64,000 bases of DNA, taken from Dendrocalamus latiflorus. Taxonomy: Eukaryota; Streptophyta; Magnoliopsida; Poales; Poaceae. Position 1 is the stretch's first letter. The number at the start of each line of letters is the position of its first letter. A program made the position numbers and the translations under genes. This document shows positions 47,766 to 58,837 of the stretch, one piece after another. The notes beneath the pieces were generated by a model. It had not been told where the DNA came from. It searched no databases and saw only the letters and a list, made by a program, of their open reading frames with translations. Location: assembly GCA_017311315.1 (NCBI GenBank), contig CM029650.1, positions 21,423,374 to 21,487,373 of the forward strand, in the 5' to 3' direction.

Positions 47766-49518
47766 ACCTAAGTGTGGTACCCGGTATGCACCGGTTCAGC
47801 TAAAAAATTCAAAAACATATAGAAAGTATATAGCTATTAGGGCTAAATAGTTTGTTCCATTGAACCTTGATGAGAATTATTGTACAAGACTTTAGACTCT
47901 TGTAAAGCATGCACAAGCTCCGCCACTGCATAAAATGCATAAGGGTTTATAGTTAGCGAAACACAAGAACTAGTAATTAATAGGTTTAGCCAACATATCT
48001 CATGGAACACGGATAGAGTGAAGTTTTGGAGAATACTTAAGGAAAAAAAATTGATCGGCACCATTCATCCCGTGTTGTCTTTCAGTCCTGCAGAATCGTT
48101 ACTAGTATTCCAGCTTTAATTCCGTGTATAGCTTCAGCTAACCCCTGACTGAAAGTTGATGCACTCAATAGGTGGATCCAAACATTCTATAACATTCGAT
48201 ATAGAGATCACCATACAGCACATGCCACGGAAAAATCCAACAATTCAAGAAACATTATAACCAACTCATGAATTCTGCAAGACAAATATTGGAAGTTGGT
48301 AGGCGTCTATCCGTCCAAATCACGGAAGTACAAGATACTCCCCCCGGGCTCCATCCAACCATGGCAAAGAAACCAATCCACCACCATAAATAGCACACGA
48401 CAAACACAATCACAGGCTGCGCGACTGGAGCACAGATTTAACCAGTAACTAGTCATATGCCCCTGCATTGCATCGGTAAAACAAATATGATGTAGATAGC
48501 ACATCGTTAATGACTACAATCTAATCATTAGCAAACTCAGTAATTGTTGTAGGGCATTTTGCGAATTTTCCATTTGAATTTTCGGATTAAAAAAGAGAGA
48601 GAGAGAGAAGGGCCCACTTATCATTGAGAGAAAGGAAGAGCATCATGGCCCCTTCTGCTCTCTAGATCGAGAGGGAGATGGGGCACCTCCCCGTCTCCAG
48701 CTACCTTGGCTAGGTGTTGATGGTGTGGTCCTCCTCTCTCTCTCTCTTCCTATACCGGTTTGGGTTCTCCTCCCGGAAGAACACCAAGATCCAATCGAGT
48801 TTTTCCATCTCTCTTCTTCCTCTTCTACCTTCACCAAATGAAAGCACTAAGTCTTTGAGCTCCAGCAGCGGCGGCGCGATTCGGCACTCCATCTCTAGCA
48901 ACCCGAAGCTTCGCCCTTGACTTAGCCATGCTTTGGTGAGGGCGGAGCGTGGGAGCCAGATCGAGGTGGGAGCAACTCCTGCTTTGGGCTAGGTTAAGGT
49001 TGCGATGGTGCCAGCAGTGCATGGTGTCCAAGCAGTGGTGCGTGCGAGCCACAACGACGCCGGTTCTGCGATAATTGCTTTGTGGCTCGGCCGCAAACAA
49101 AGGATGTTTCGGTCGTGTTTTGTATGGTGTTCTTGCTTGCCTTGCACTTGGTTGGTGCTAGGTTTTTGGTCGCACTTGGTTGGTGCTAGGTTTTTGGTCT
49201 CTCCTGGTCTCCGCCGCCCGCCGAAATGCTGAAGCCCAGCTAGCTGCCGTCCCCATCTCGTTGGCCGCCGTCTCAGTGCCTCAGTCCTGACCTCCTCCTC
49301 GGCTCAGTCCTCCAGCTCCTGTCTCCTAAGCCGTCAGGTTGTGAAAATCTGATTGGCTGATTCAGCAACTGTCAAGGTATGCTAATCTCTGCACTTGATA
49401 ATGCATTTCCACAGTATGCTTCGTTCCTTTCTGTATACAAATTATGGGGGAATGGTTCCTTTCCAAATTGTTTTCTTTTATTTCTAGTTTTGCTAAGTAT
49501 TTTGGCCCCATAAATTAG
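47766..49518. other. Unassigned sequence with a GA microsatellite
   Basis: A (GA)n tract lies at about 48,595-48,610. The part at 48,640-49,380 is less AT-rich and could be the 5' flank of the ZPR1-like exons, but no coding exon is recognised. TTGGTTGGTGCTAGGTTTTT occurs twice near 49,150. Confidence 0.35.
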
Positions 49519-49801
49519 GTGGAAGGAAGGGATTATTATGCGAGCTCTGGTTGAGTTGCATGCACTTCAAGATGAAAGAAAGGTGAATCTTGGGCCTTGT
49601 ATGCTTACCCTTGGAATTTGAATGGTGCCACCTAGTGATACACCAATCATCTTTTGGTCCTGCAGATAGTGGAACAGTGGATCCTAAAAAAGCTGAAGCT
49701 ATTGATCAATTTTTAGTAAAATTGAGATCTCTCGGATCAGGAGAATCTGCTTTTACCTTAATACTTGATGATCATGCTGGAAACAGCTTCATTGAGAACC
49801 C
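49519..49801 (+). pseudogene. ZPR1: ZPR1-like gene fragment (two exons)
   Basis: The first exon (49519-49582) encodes ALVELHALQDERK. The second (49666-49801) encodes DPKKAEAIDQFLVKLRSLGS and ILDDHAGNSFIENP. These correspond to the start of a ZPR1 domain, found in zinc-finger proteins that bind translation factor eEF1A. Both exons have plausible splice signals (TTAG and CTGCAG acceptors, AAAG|GTGAA and CCC|GTAAG donors). The zinc fingers and the rest of the domain are not present. The join between the exons does not obviously preserve the family's ERK.VDP linkage. I read it as a fragment, not a working gene. Confidence 0.65.
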
Positions 49802-50090
49802 GTAAGATTATTTGTATCCTTAAGATTTCAGATTGTTTAAGGTTAGTATCTATTGGATTTGAAGACTAGTTTTGACATGGAAGACATTGTTTCGGCCTTT
49901 TGGGATGGAGTCACGGAGAATAGCTGAACAGAAGGGGAAATTGTAGAGTAGAAGCTGCTAAGCCAGGGGAAATTGCCCACATTGTCTTGCCAATTGCCGT
50001 ATAGGGTTAATAGTTAAGCTTAAGCTTGCATTTGAGTTGTCTTGCCTTTTCATAGATTCTTCTAGGTAATGGAACGATTTTCCTTGATGC

Positions 50091-50255
50091 ATTTCAGCAA
50101 TGAATGTTGTCAAGACAGTGTTACGTAATAAAATTGGAGATGAGTTCATGAGTAACAGTCTAATTTGCTATGTAGAGGACATGTTTTCTACTATTTGGAA
50201 TGATGCCGTGATTGATTGCTTTATGAAGATGAAAACTCGAAAAGCACAACTATAA
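50091..50255 (+). pseudogene. hAT transposase C-terminal fragment
   Basis: The frame reads SAMNVVKTVLRNKIGDEF and continues to FMKMKTRKAQL then TAA. This matches the dimerisation region at the end of hAT-family transposases (TTF/zinc-finger MYM-type proteins). No upstream catalytic part is recognised in the neighbouring sequence. Confidence 0.7.
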
Positions 50256-50869
50256 AATGTGAGTCACTTCACATGTTTTGCTTAATGATATTTCTTTAGT
50301 CTGTAAAATTTTCGTACTATCATTGTCAATTTGAATTATAACATGCCATATTTATTCATTGCTTTTAGAAAACTCGAATTGAAGCTACGAAGCCATCTTT
50401 TGGGACTTAGTTTTCTTTTATCTAAAATACGTAAACAAGTGGTTTCATGACCTCACGTCTTCACCTTGTATGTATTGCCTTTTGAATATAGGACTAATAT
50501 ATCGTGACATATTTCAATTGCTTATGTAATCTTTTAGTGAGATATTTAAATCGTTACATGACGTGAATTGTACCCTACTATAGTTAGTTCATGCTCTAGT
50601 GGTCTTGTGACTCTAATGACTCTTTTTCCTGGCTTCGCCGGTTCGGCCTTGATCACAATTTGATTACTATGCTAATTGTTAATTTATATACAGTAGTCCC
50701 ATTGAACATGATTTCATATTCAAATGACATGGTAGAAATTTGTGATCTTGAAATCTTTTTTTCGCACCTGTCATTTAATATATGCTGGAAACATGCTTCG
50801 TTTTTCATTTATAATTCTAGAATTTTATTTAAATGTTTGCTAAAACCACATTGTGTACAACAATCCAAA
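50256..50869. other. Unassigned AT-rich sequence
   Basis: No clear feature. The last part may be the leader of the copia-like gag relic that follows. Confidence 0.3.
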
Positions 50870-51470
50870 AAACCTATTTGTGTTGAGATGGTTTTATCAT
50901 TTGATTTCATTAATCCAGAAGTCTTTGACAGCGTTAATTTTAAGTATTGGTAAGCAAGACAAAAGTTTTGGTTGACTAACCTCAAATTATTTTGGGTCAT
51001 TTCTAATCCTCCAACGCTTTCTCTAGAAGACGACGACAAAACTTGTTGGGAGAATGCGAACCATTCTGCTTTAGTTAGGTTGTTGGCCATTCTGTCAAAC
51101 CAGTTTTTCAATGTGTATGACAACTTTACGGAGGCTAAAAAGTTGTGGGATAAGCTGAATGAAAAATATTCAGAAGGGGATAATGGGAATGAGCCTTTTA
51201 TCACTGTAAATTACTTAAATTACAAAATAGTAGAGAGACGATTAATGATGGAGTAGCTCCACAAGCTACAGCTCCATATATGTGATTTAAATCAGTATGA
51301 TTGTCTCCTGCCAGAAAGTCTTCAAGTAAATATCTTGGCTAAGTTACTGCCCTCGTGGCGAGACTTTGTGACCGCTCAGAGACACATTAAGGGACGCATG
51401 ACAATTAATGAATTATCAGGAGTGATTAATATGGAGCGTGCCAGGGCCAACAGTGGTGATGGAAAGACCC
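50870..51470 (+). pseudogene. Copia gag relic (UBN2-type)
   Basis: A single frame gives FDSVNFKYW, then KLWDKLNEKYSEGDNG, then ILAKLLPSWRDFVTAQRHIKG and a final N.ERARAN motif. This is the gag polypeptide of copia elements. It is broken by TAA at 50951-50953 (a Lys codon is expected) and TAG at 51254-51256 (a Gln codon is expected), with no frameshift. It ends abruptly near the edge of the large palindrome, with no zinc knuckle or pol. Confidence 0.75.
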
Positions 51471-51992
51471 CATGTCCAAGCCTACCAACAGAAACAGAGG
51501 TAGAAGAATACCTGGGATGCAGATGGAAATCTTGGCTGGTGGCGGAGGGAGGGAAACTCGCCGGAGGGATCTTGGATGACGGCGGCACGCGCAGCCGACG
51601 GCCATGGTTCCATCCCGAATGCCCTCTCTCTCTTCTATCTCACGCTACAGTCACATGCCTCTCCCTCACTCACAGCTCACTTATCTCTCTCTCACCTAGC
51701 AAGGTGCCCAGTCGTGGTGACCGACCATGGTGTCCACCCAAAAGCGCAATTCCGATTAGGTGATGCCTAGTCGATGCTGTGATGCTCACATACATCAATA
51801 TCATATGCGCAATCGCCTTTCTCTGCTTCTCATCTTGGATGATTTGCGGCTGGATTTTCATCATACGATGCTAAGGCATAATAGCCGTTTGTAAAGATGT
51901 GCTTGCCTACAGTTAGATGAGAGCTGTCAAGGTACAAAATATTAGTGAAAACTACATACAATATTTTTGAACAAGATTATATTTGCTTATGG

Positions 51993-52938
51993 TGTTGGAT
52001 ATTTAATTTATTTTCTTGAGTTAAGTTGCATGTACCGGCTTCAGCTATATGAGCAGCCAATTAGAGATACATGCATGAGGCAGCAATAAGGACATGCCGA
52101 GTGGTCTTCGTAGCTACTAGATGTTTCATGTTTTTGGCGGCAAAGCAATGCAAGTAGTAAAATTAGATTCAATTACTTGATGAGTTGTAAAGATGACTAA
52201 TCACCTAAATAACTAGCTTTAACATAAACTGTCAATTGTTATGTCATGTATGAGTTGCATGCATAGCGAATGAGTCTCTATCGTAGTGGTAGAGCGCTCT
52301 AGTAGCACCCCCCAGATCCTGGGTTCGACTCAGGCTGGGGGCAAAAAAATCCCCTCGCTTGCCCCATAAGCCAAAGCACAGGCCGAAAGGCTCGCCCAAT
52401 CGCTGGTCGTTAGGGTCAGGGCCCAGGTCGTCTGGGCCGAGCGTTAGCTCCCCTAGGCGCTCTCACATGGGCTGATGCCGCTGTGTCAGGGTGGGGCAAG
52501 GGTTCGGGGATTTTCTCGATCTGTGAGAGGATCTTTCTTCTTAAGCTAATGCCGGGGGTGTCTTGTACCCCTGCAGGTCGAGTTTTTATGAGTTGCATGC
52601 ATAAGTCGCTAAAGAGAGCAATCAAAACAGAAACTAACTAGTTAGTTTTAGTTACCCATAGCTAATGCTTAGTTGTTTATTTACTTATTTGAACTATAAA
52701 GTCCTACAGTCGGTAGAATTTGAGTCGTTTGTGTTGTGATTTTGAAGCCTATAAATAGCCGTGCAACCATCCCATATATACAAGTTTGTAAGCTCTCATT
52801 TAAACCTTAAGAATGAATGAGTATCATTAAGTTCCCTTACTTCTAGTATCTGTGAGAGAACTTGATGCATTTAGTATTAAAGCTATTTTGAGTTTTAACC
52901 TATGCTCTATTTGGTCTAAATTACCCATCTATCCAACA
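51993..52938 (+). mobile_element. LTR-like segment in the left palindrome arm
   Basis: It starts TGTTGGATATTTAATTT and ends CTATCCAACA, with a TATA box (TATAAATAGC near 52,750) and a following AAGTTTGTAAGC stretch like an R region. It is about 608 bp without the SINE. The mirror copy is at 54317-54916. No target duplication was resolved, so a solo copia-type LTR is only likely. Confidence 0.45.
52266..52587 (+). mobile_element. tRNA-derived SINE with T-rich tail
   Basis: The 5' part has RNA polymerase III-type promoter boxes: TAGTGGTAGAGCG (box A) and GGGTTCGACTC (box B), 50 bases apart. The 3' end is GAGTTTTT. A 16-bp target duplication, ATGAGTTGCATGCATA, is exact at 52250-52265 and 52588-52603. 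The T-tail resembles the p-SINE type of plant SINEs. It is present only in the left arm of the palindrome. Confidence 0.9.
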
Positions 52939-53054
52939 CTGCCAATAAGCAATTAGGGATATTTAGTAAAAAATGTTGCCTTAAGAACAAAAATGCAAAA
53001 CATTTGCAAGCAAGACTTACTAAAATGTTATCTATTTTGGACTAGAGGTATTAC

Positions 53055-53398
53055 CTTTCATTACCTAGTAAGAGGACAACATAAGACGAAGCAAGACCAA
53101 TATAAACACCATCCACATGATTAGGCAATGTCAGATCATCAAAACACATCCAAGTACCATCTCCTTTGCGAAAGCCAATTAAGTATCTATTAACTTCATT
53201 GATGATCGAAGAGACAGTTGGGTTCCTAAGAAAGATCATATTAATGCGACGCTAACCTTCGTCTCTTGTAGTGATCGGCACACCGCGGTACCGATCAGCT
53301 GGAGCACGTTGTAGGTCTCGCGCATGAGCCCATTCCACTACGTGTGTGTATCCATACAATGAATGATCCTCCACATTGATACCAGCTGATGGAATATC
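53055..53398 (-). pseudogene. RIP-like exon, left palindrome arm
   Basis: This is the mirror copy of the exon at 53857-54200, with the same length (344 bp) and the same acceptor and donor positions. A TAG at 53252-53254 replaces a Trp codon of the right-arm copy. The rest of the frame (for example FRKGDGTWMCFDDLTLPNH) is open. Confidence 0.6.
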
Positions 53399-53856
53399 CT
53401 ATGCATAAAAACGAAATTTCGTTAATCTACTCATACATCAAATTCATGTGGATACTTGCTAATCAAATTCAACTCTTAATACTAGCTTATTAGTTAATAA
53501 CATAAATTTATTAGTGAATATTCGGAGTTTAAATTCATGTACGTACTTATTGCATAAGAGACTTGCTTTTACTTAGTCCTTATCCTAATATTAACTGATA
53601 GCATGTGCGATGTTACTCGATTAACACTTTCTGTAAGTAACATCGCACATGCTTATCAGTTAATATTAGGATAAGGACTAAGCAAAAGCATGTCTCTTGT
53701 GCAATAAGTACCTACATAAATTTGAACTACCAATATTCACTGATAAGCTTGTGTTATTAACTAATAAGCTAATATTGGGAGTTGAATTTGATTAGCAAGC
53801 ATCCACATGCATTTGAAGTATAAGTAGACTAACAAAATTTCATTTTTATGCTATAG

Positions 53857-54200
53857 GATATACCATCAGTTAATATTGATATAGAGGATCCTTCATTGAA
53901 TGGGTACACACATGTAGTAGAATGGGCTCATGCGCTAGACCTACGACGTGATTTAGCTGATCGGTACCACGATGTGCAGATCACTTCAAGGAACGAAGGC
54001 TGGCGTTGCATTAATCTAATCTTTCCTAGGAGCCCGACTGTCTCTTTGATTATCAATGAAGTTAATGGATACTTAACTGGCTTTCGCAGAGGAGATGATA
54101 CTTGGATGTGTTTCGATTATCTAACATTGCCTAATCACGTGGATTGTGTTCATATTGGTCTTGCTTCGTCTTACGTTGTCCTCTTACCCGGTAATGAAAG
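53857..54200 (+). pseudogene. RIP-like exon, right palindrome arm
   Basis: The open segment lies between an acceptor (GCTATAG) and a donor (GAAAG|GTAATA). Its order of features, VVEWAHALDLRRDLADRY, then a hydrophobic strand, then YLTGFRRGDDTWMCFD, resembles the N-terminal half of plant ribosome-inactivating proteins (rRNA N-glycosidases). The catalytic Glu/Arg region is not in the exon and was not found nearby, so no active enzyme is predicted. The assignment rests on pattern and is moderate. Other single-domain plant families are possible. Confidence 0.5.
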
Positions 54201-54316
54201 GTAATACATCCAGTCCAAAATAAATAACATTTTAGTAAGTCTTGTTTGCAAATAGTTTACATTTTTGTTCTTAAAGCAATATTTCCCATCAAATACCCCT
54301 AATTGCTTATTGGTAG

Positions 54317-54916
54317 TGTTGTTAGATATATGGCTAATTTAGACCAAATGGAGCATAGGTTGGACTCAAAATAACTTTGATACAAAATGTAGAAAGTTAT
54401 CTCACAAATACTAAAAATAAGGAAACTTAATGATATCCATTCATTCTCAAGATTTACATTAGAGCTTACAAGCTTGTTTACATGGGATGGTTGTATGGCT
54501 ATTTATAAGCTTGAAAACCACAACACTAACCAACTCAAATTCTACCGACTCAAGGACTTTACAGCTCAAACCAGTAAATAAACAACTAAGCATTAGTTAT
54601 GGGCTAACTAAAACTAGTTTCTATTTTGATTGCTCTTTTCACCGACTTAGGCATACAGCTCGTACATAACATCAATCGACAGTTCGTTACAGCTAGTTAC
54701 TTAGGTGATTAGTCACCTTTATAACTCATCAAGTGATCGAATCTAATTTTACTTCTTGCATTGCTTTACCGCCAAAAACATGAAACATCCAATAGCTAGG
54801 AAGATTGCTCGACATGTCCTCGCTGCTGTCTCGTACATGAATCTCTAATTGCTTGCTCATATAGCTAAAGTCAGTACATGCAACTTAACTCAAGAAAACA
54901 AATTAAATATCCAACA
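54317..54916 (-). mobile_element. LTR-like segment in the right palindrome arm
   Basis: Inverse copy of the segment at 51993-52938, 600 bp, without the SINE. The left boundary is slightly changed (TGTTGTTAGATATATGG). Presence in both arms means it predates the inverted duplication. Confidence 0.45.
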
Positions 54917-55423
54917 GCATGAGCAAATAATCTTGTTCGAAAATATTGTATGAAGTTTTCACTAATATTTTGCAACTTGGCAGCTCTCATCTGACTATAG
55001 AAAAGCACATCCTTATAAATGGCTACTATGCCTTGCATCATTTGATGAAAATTTAGCCGCAAATCATCCAAAAATGAGAAGGCAGAGAAAGGCGCTTGCG
55101 CAGATGATATTGATGTTATGTGAGCATGGTTGTCACGGCATCGACTAGGCGTTGCCTAATCGGAATGGCGCTCCTGGGTAGACACCATAGTCGGTGGCCA
55201 TGATTGGGTGCCTTGCCAGGTGAGAGACAGAGATAAGTGAGCTATGAGGCAGAGGCATGCGACTACAGCGTGGGACAGGAGTGAGAGAGGCCACTCGGGA
55301 TGGAAGTGTAGCCGTCGAGCTACCCGCGCCGCCGTCATCCAAGATCCCTTCGGCGAGCTTCCCCCCCTCCGCCAGCAGCCAAGATCTCCATCTGTAGCCT
55401 AGGTATTCTTCTACCTCTGTTTC

Positions 55424-56113
55424 GTCTCTATTTCTTGTTTTTATTCCTCTGCTTCTCTTTTCTTTATTTGTTCTTCTTTGGTTCTTCCTTTGCTCCCAGA
55501 TCTGCTTCTATCCTGCTCATGCTCTCCTCCCAGATCTGCTCATGCTCTCATGAGTTTATGGAGTTCTTTTCATGCTGCTCATGCTTTGCTCCCTGACTTG
55601 CTCGTGCTCTGCTCTTTTGCTCATGCTATGCTCTTTTGCCATGTAGCGGTGGCGGTTGAGGTCCTCGCGCGGCCCAAGCAGGAGGGAGCCGAGGCCTGGC
55701 ACAGCCAAGTTAAGCAATGGCGTGGCCAAGCGTCGAGAGAGCCAAGCGATGGCGGTGCTGAGGAGGCCAAGCGACGACTCTGGCAGACGACGGGCTCCAA
55801 TGGGTGACCTCCCATGACAACGTCGGCCCCAATGCACTTGTTGACTTCTCTTCCCGGAGGGACAGATCCGACGCGAAGAGGGTCAGATGCGGGATTTGCC
55901 AGCGGTGGAGATGGCAACGCATGGACAACAGCAGCGTGTGAAGAGAGATCCACGGACACGAGGAGATATCCCCCAGGTGGCTGACATTTGCAGACGATGG
56001 ACAACAACGTGGATGACCGGCCAGGACATCGCTGAGGGGGAAGGCCACCCCTGGGAGTGGCCTCCTGGGGCAGCAACAGCGGAAGAGAATCGAGCTCTAG
56101 GGCTCTGATACCA
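55424..56113 (-). mobile_element. Truncated LTR-element leader with primer-binding site
   Basis: On the minus strand, directly after the LTR at 56114-56255, comes TGGTATCAGAGCC, the initiator-Met tRNA primer-binding site used by copia elements. The GC-rich leader then runs leftwards until it meets the palindrome edge. No gag is recognised in this orientation. Confidence 0.65.
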
Positions 56114-56255
56114 TGTTAATATGAGAGGAGGAATGAATGAATGGTTGTTGGTTGTATTGCACAGCCCTAAAAGGGGCAATATATATAGTACAAGACACTC
56201 AACCTTAAAAGCCTAGAACAATAAAAAATAACACAAATACCCTTATATCATTAAC
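56114..56255 (-). mobile_element. Short copia-type LTR (142 bp)
   Basis: Minus-strand reading starts TGTTAATGATATAAGGG and ends CATATTAACA, next to the primer-binding site. It shares the GTATTGCA..AGCCC..GGGGCAATATATATA stretch with the LTRs at 62014 and 62830. No second LTR was found. Confidence 0.7.
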
Positions 56256-56420
56256 AAGACCGTCACATAAGGTTAATTTTGTAGCATTTTGAGCACGCAC
56301 TGGTGTTTAACATGTGCTTATGCATATAATAACTACCTATAATTAATAGATAATACAAGAATACAGCCATCCAAGCACCTACAATTGCATTAGAGGAGAT
56401 GACTTATATGGGTGTTCCAT
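56256..56420. other. Unassigned short spacer
   Basis: No coding or element boundary is recognised. If the NOL6-like gene once continued, its next exons should lie here or further left, and they do not. Confidence 0.4.
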
Positions 56421-57949
56421 GATGTGACTATATTCTCTCTCTTTAAGCAGCTATATAAAAGCATCTTGCATTATACATACCTGATACCCTGGTATAATTA
56501 GCTGTAAGAAACTAGTGGTAAAGGTTCTGTTATCCTGGAGAACTTATAATCAGCAATAGGTCATTTTTTCAAGGCATATCTCAAGGTCTGATGCTGGACC
56601 ACATTTATATCGAGAAAACGGAACATGTTTTTCCTCTATCAAAACATTGATATCACTCCTCTACTATATGTGGATTTAATTGCAGACGGAAGACATAGTT
56701 TAAAATGGATCTTCGAGAAAAGGAAATTATTTTGTTTTTCGTTGGTTGATTATGGGATTTTTCTAACAAATTTGTTTTCTGCCAATCAAGACATGGCTAA
56801 GATAGCTGATAGAATTGCTGGCATCTGTCTGTTCTTACATGAAAAAAAGAGAGAATGAAGCTGATAAAGTGAACCAGTTACAGTAATAATAATAAATAGG
56901 AGATTGTATAAAGGTTCCAGAGTTGTAGTGATGTGGCTATATTCTCTCTCTTTAAGCAGCTATATAAAAGCATCTTGCATTATACATACCTGATACCCTG
57001 GTATAATTAGCTGTAAGAAACTAGTGGTAAAGGTTCTGTTATCCTGGAGAACTTATAATCAGCAATAGGTCATTTTTTCAAGGCATATCTCAAGGTCTGA
57101 TGCTGGACCACATTTATATCGAGAAAACGGAACATGTTTTTCCTCTATCAAAACATTGATATCACTCCTCTACTATATGTGGATTTAATTGCAGACGGAA
57201 GACATAGTTTAAAATGGATCTTCGAGAAAAGGAAATTATTTTGTTTTTCGTTGGTTGATTATGGGATTTTTCTAACAAATTTGTTTTCTGCCAATCAAGA
57301 CATGGCTAAGATAGCTGATAGAATTGCTGGCATCTGTCTGTTCTTACATGAAAAAGAGAGAGAATGAAGCTGATAAAGTGAACCAGTTACAGTAATAATA
57401 ATAAATAGGAGATTGTATGAAAGGTTCCAGAGTTGTAGTGATGTGGCTATATTCTCTCTCTTTAAGCAGCTATATAAAAGCATCTTGCATTATACATACC
57501 TGATACCCTGGTATAATTAGCTGTAAGAAACTAGTGGTAAAGGTTCTGTTATCCTGGAGAACTTATAATCAGCAATAGGTCATTTTTTCAAGGCATATCT
57601 CAAGGTCTGATGCTGGACCACATTTATATCGAGAAAACGGAACATGTTTTTCCTCTATCAAAACATTGATATCACTCCTCTACTATATGTGGATTTAATT
57701 GCAGACGGAAGACATGGTTTAAAATGGATCTTCGAGAAAAGGAAATTATTTTGTATTTCGTTGGTTGATTATGGGATTTTTCTAACAAATTTGTTTTCTG
57801 CCAATCAAGACATGGCTAAGATAGCTGATAGAATTGCTGGCATCTGTCTGTTCTTACATGAAAAAAAGAGAGAGAATGAAGCTGATAAAGTGAACCAGTT
57901 ACAGTAATAATAATAAATAGGAGATTGTATGAAAGGTTCCAGAGTTGTA
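56421..57949. repeat. Three-copy 509/510-bp tandem repeat
   Basis: Units start at 56421, 56930 and 57440, each opening GATGTGRCTATATTCTCTCT and closing GGTTCCAGAGTTGTA. They are nearly identical. A 77-87-codon plus-strand frame (MFFLYQNIDITPLLY...) is open in all three, but near-identity of the copies means this is not independent evidence of coding. On the strand of the NOL6-like gene, the array lies just after a splice donor, so it would be intronic. Confidence 0.9.
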
Positions 57950-58837
57950 CCTAAGAAATCCAGCAACCCGTGAAGACGGGGCATGGAATGGAAATGGCTT
58001 CAAACATAGGTAGGCAACTACCAGTTCAACTGCCTCCTCTGAGATAAATGAAGAAAATAGATGTGCAGCAATCCATCTTTTTGCTAGCCTTTGAAACGAA
58101 GATTATATGCAAGCGTACCATGAGTATATATATAACTTATATTTTAAGGTATGAGGTGTTTAAGTAACAACCTTCGAAACCATGACAGTTACCTGACTAC
58201 CGGCCCATACACCTGGTAACAGCCATGCAGACCATTGATCATACTTGAGTGCTGGCTCCGCAGAAAGAGCTCCTTGTCTTCTGATGGAGCACGTTGAGTG
58301 TTACCATCTCCAGCTGTGAGACAACGAAATAAAATTATAGAACTTCATGATTTTTGTATGGAATCCGGCTAGCAAATATAAAAAATTACTTGCATATATA
58401 ATGAGAAGCTAACCTTGCTTTGGTAACAGCAAACCTCTTTCATGAAACATTTTGAGCAAGAACGAATATCCAGATGTACGAATATTGACCTTATCTTCAC
58501 TACCTGTAGTAAACATTCCTCGATCCTCCAGGCTAAAATAACACCAGATCGAGTCAATGGAGTGGAAACAAAATTTTCTTAAATCCTCTCATATACCTTT
58601 CACCAATTCTTAAAGGAAATGCAGACTTTGTCTTCTCGATGGCTACAGGATCCAAGGGCCAGTTACCAGATCCCTCTAGCTGTTATTGAAATGAAGAAGA
58701 AAAGGGAAGAGATTTGTGAAAAAAGATCCCACAATGAAGCCTGGCTGACTAACAGATACAAAACATGATATGCAAGCTACTGAGCAACCGAGCAAGTCAA
58801 ATGCAAGTTGTGATGTATCACAACTCAAAAGAGTAAT

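Larger units (their letters stand above)
51491..55423. repeat. Large palindrome with 1.79-kb arms
   Basis: The left arm is 51491-53616 and the right arm 53637-55423, separated by 20 bases. The left arm is 2,126 bp, but 338 bp of that is a SINE insertion with its duplicated target. Without it the arms are 1,788 and 1,787 bp. Arm identity is roughly 88-90% over segments compared by eye. Each arm carries, from the centre outwards, an AT-rich part, a 344-bp exon-like segment, an LTR-like segment with a TATA box, and a GC-richer end. No target duplication flanks it. It may be a fold-back element or an inverted segmental duplication. Confidence 0.9.

Noticed and set aside
52266..52345. A functional tRNA gene
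   Set aside because: Polymerase III boxes are present, but the sequence does not fold as a full cloverleaf by eye, and a 16-bp target duplication and T-tail mark it as a SINE.
56625..57907. Repeated 77-87-codon frame as a gene family
   Set aside because: The three copies are almost identical because of a recent tandem duplication, so conservation is not evidence of selection; no start context or domain is recognised.
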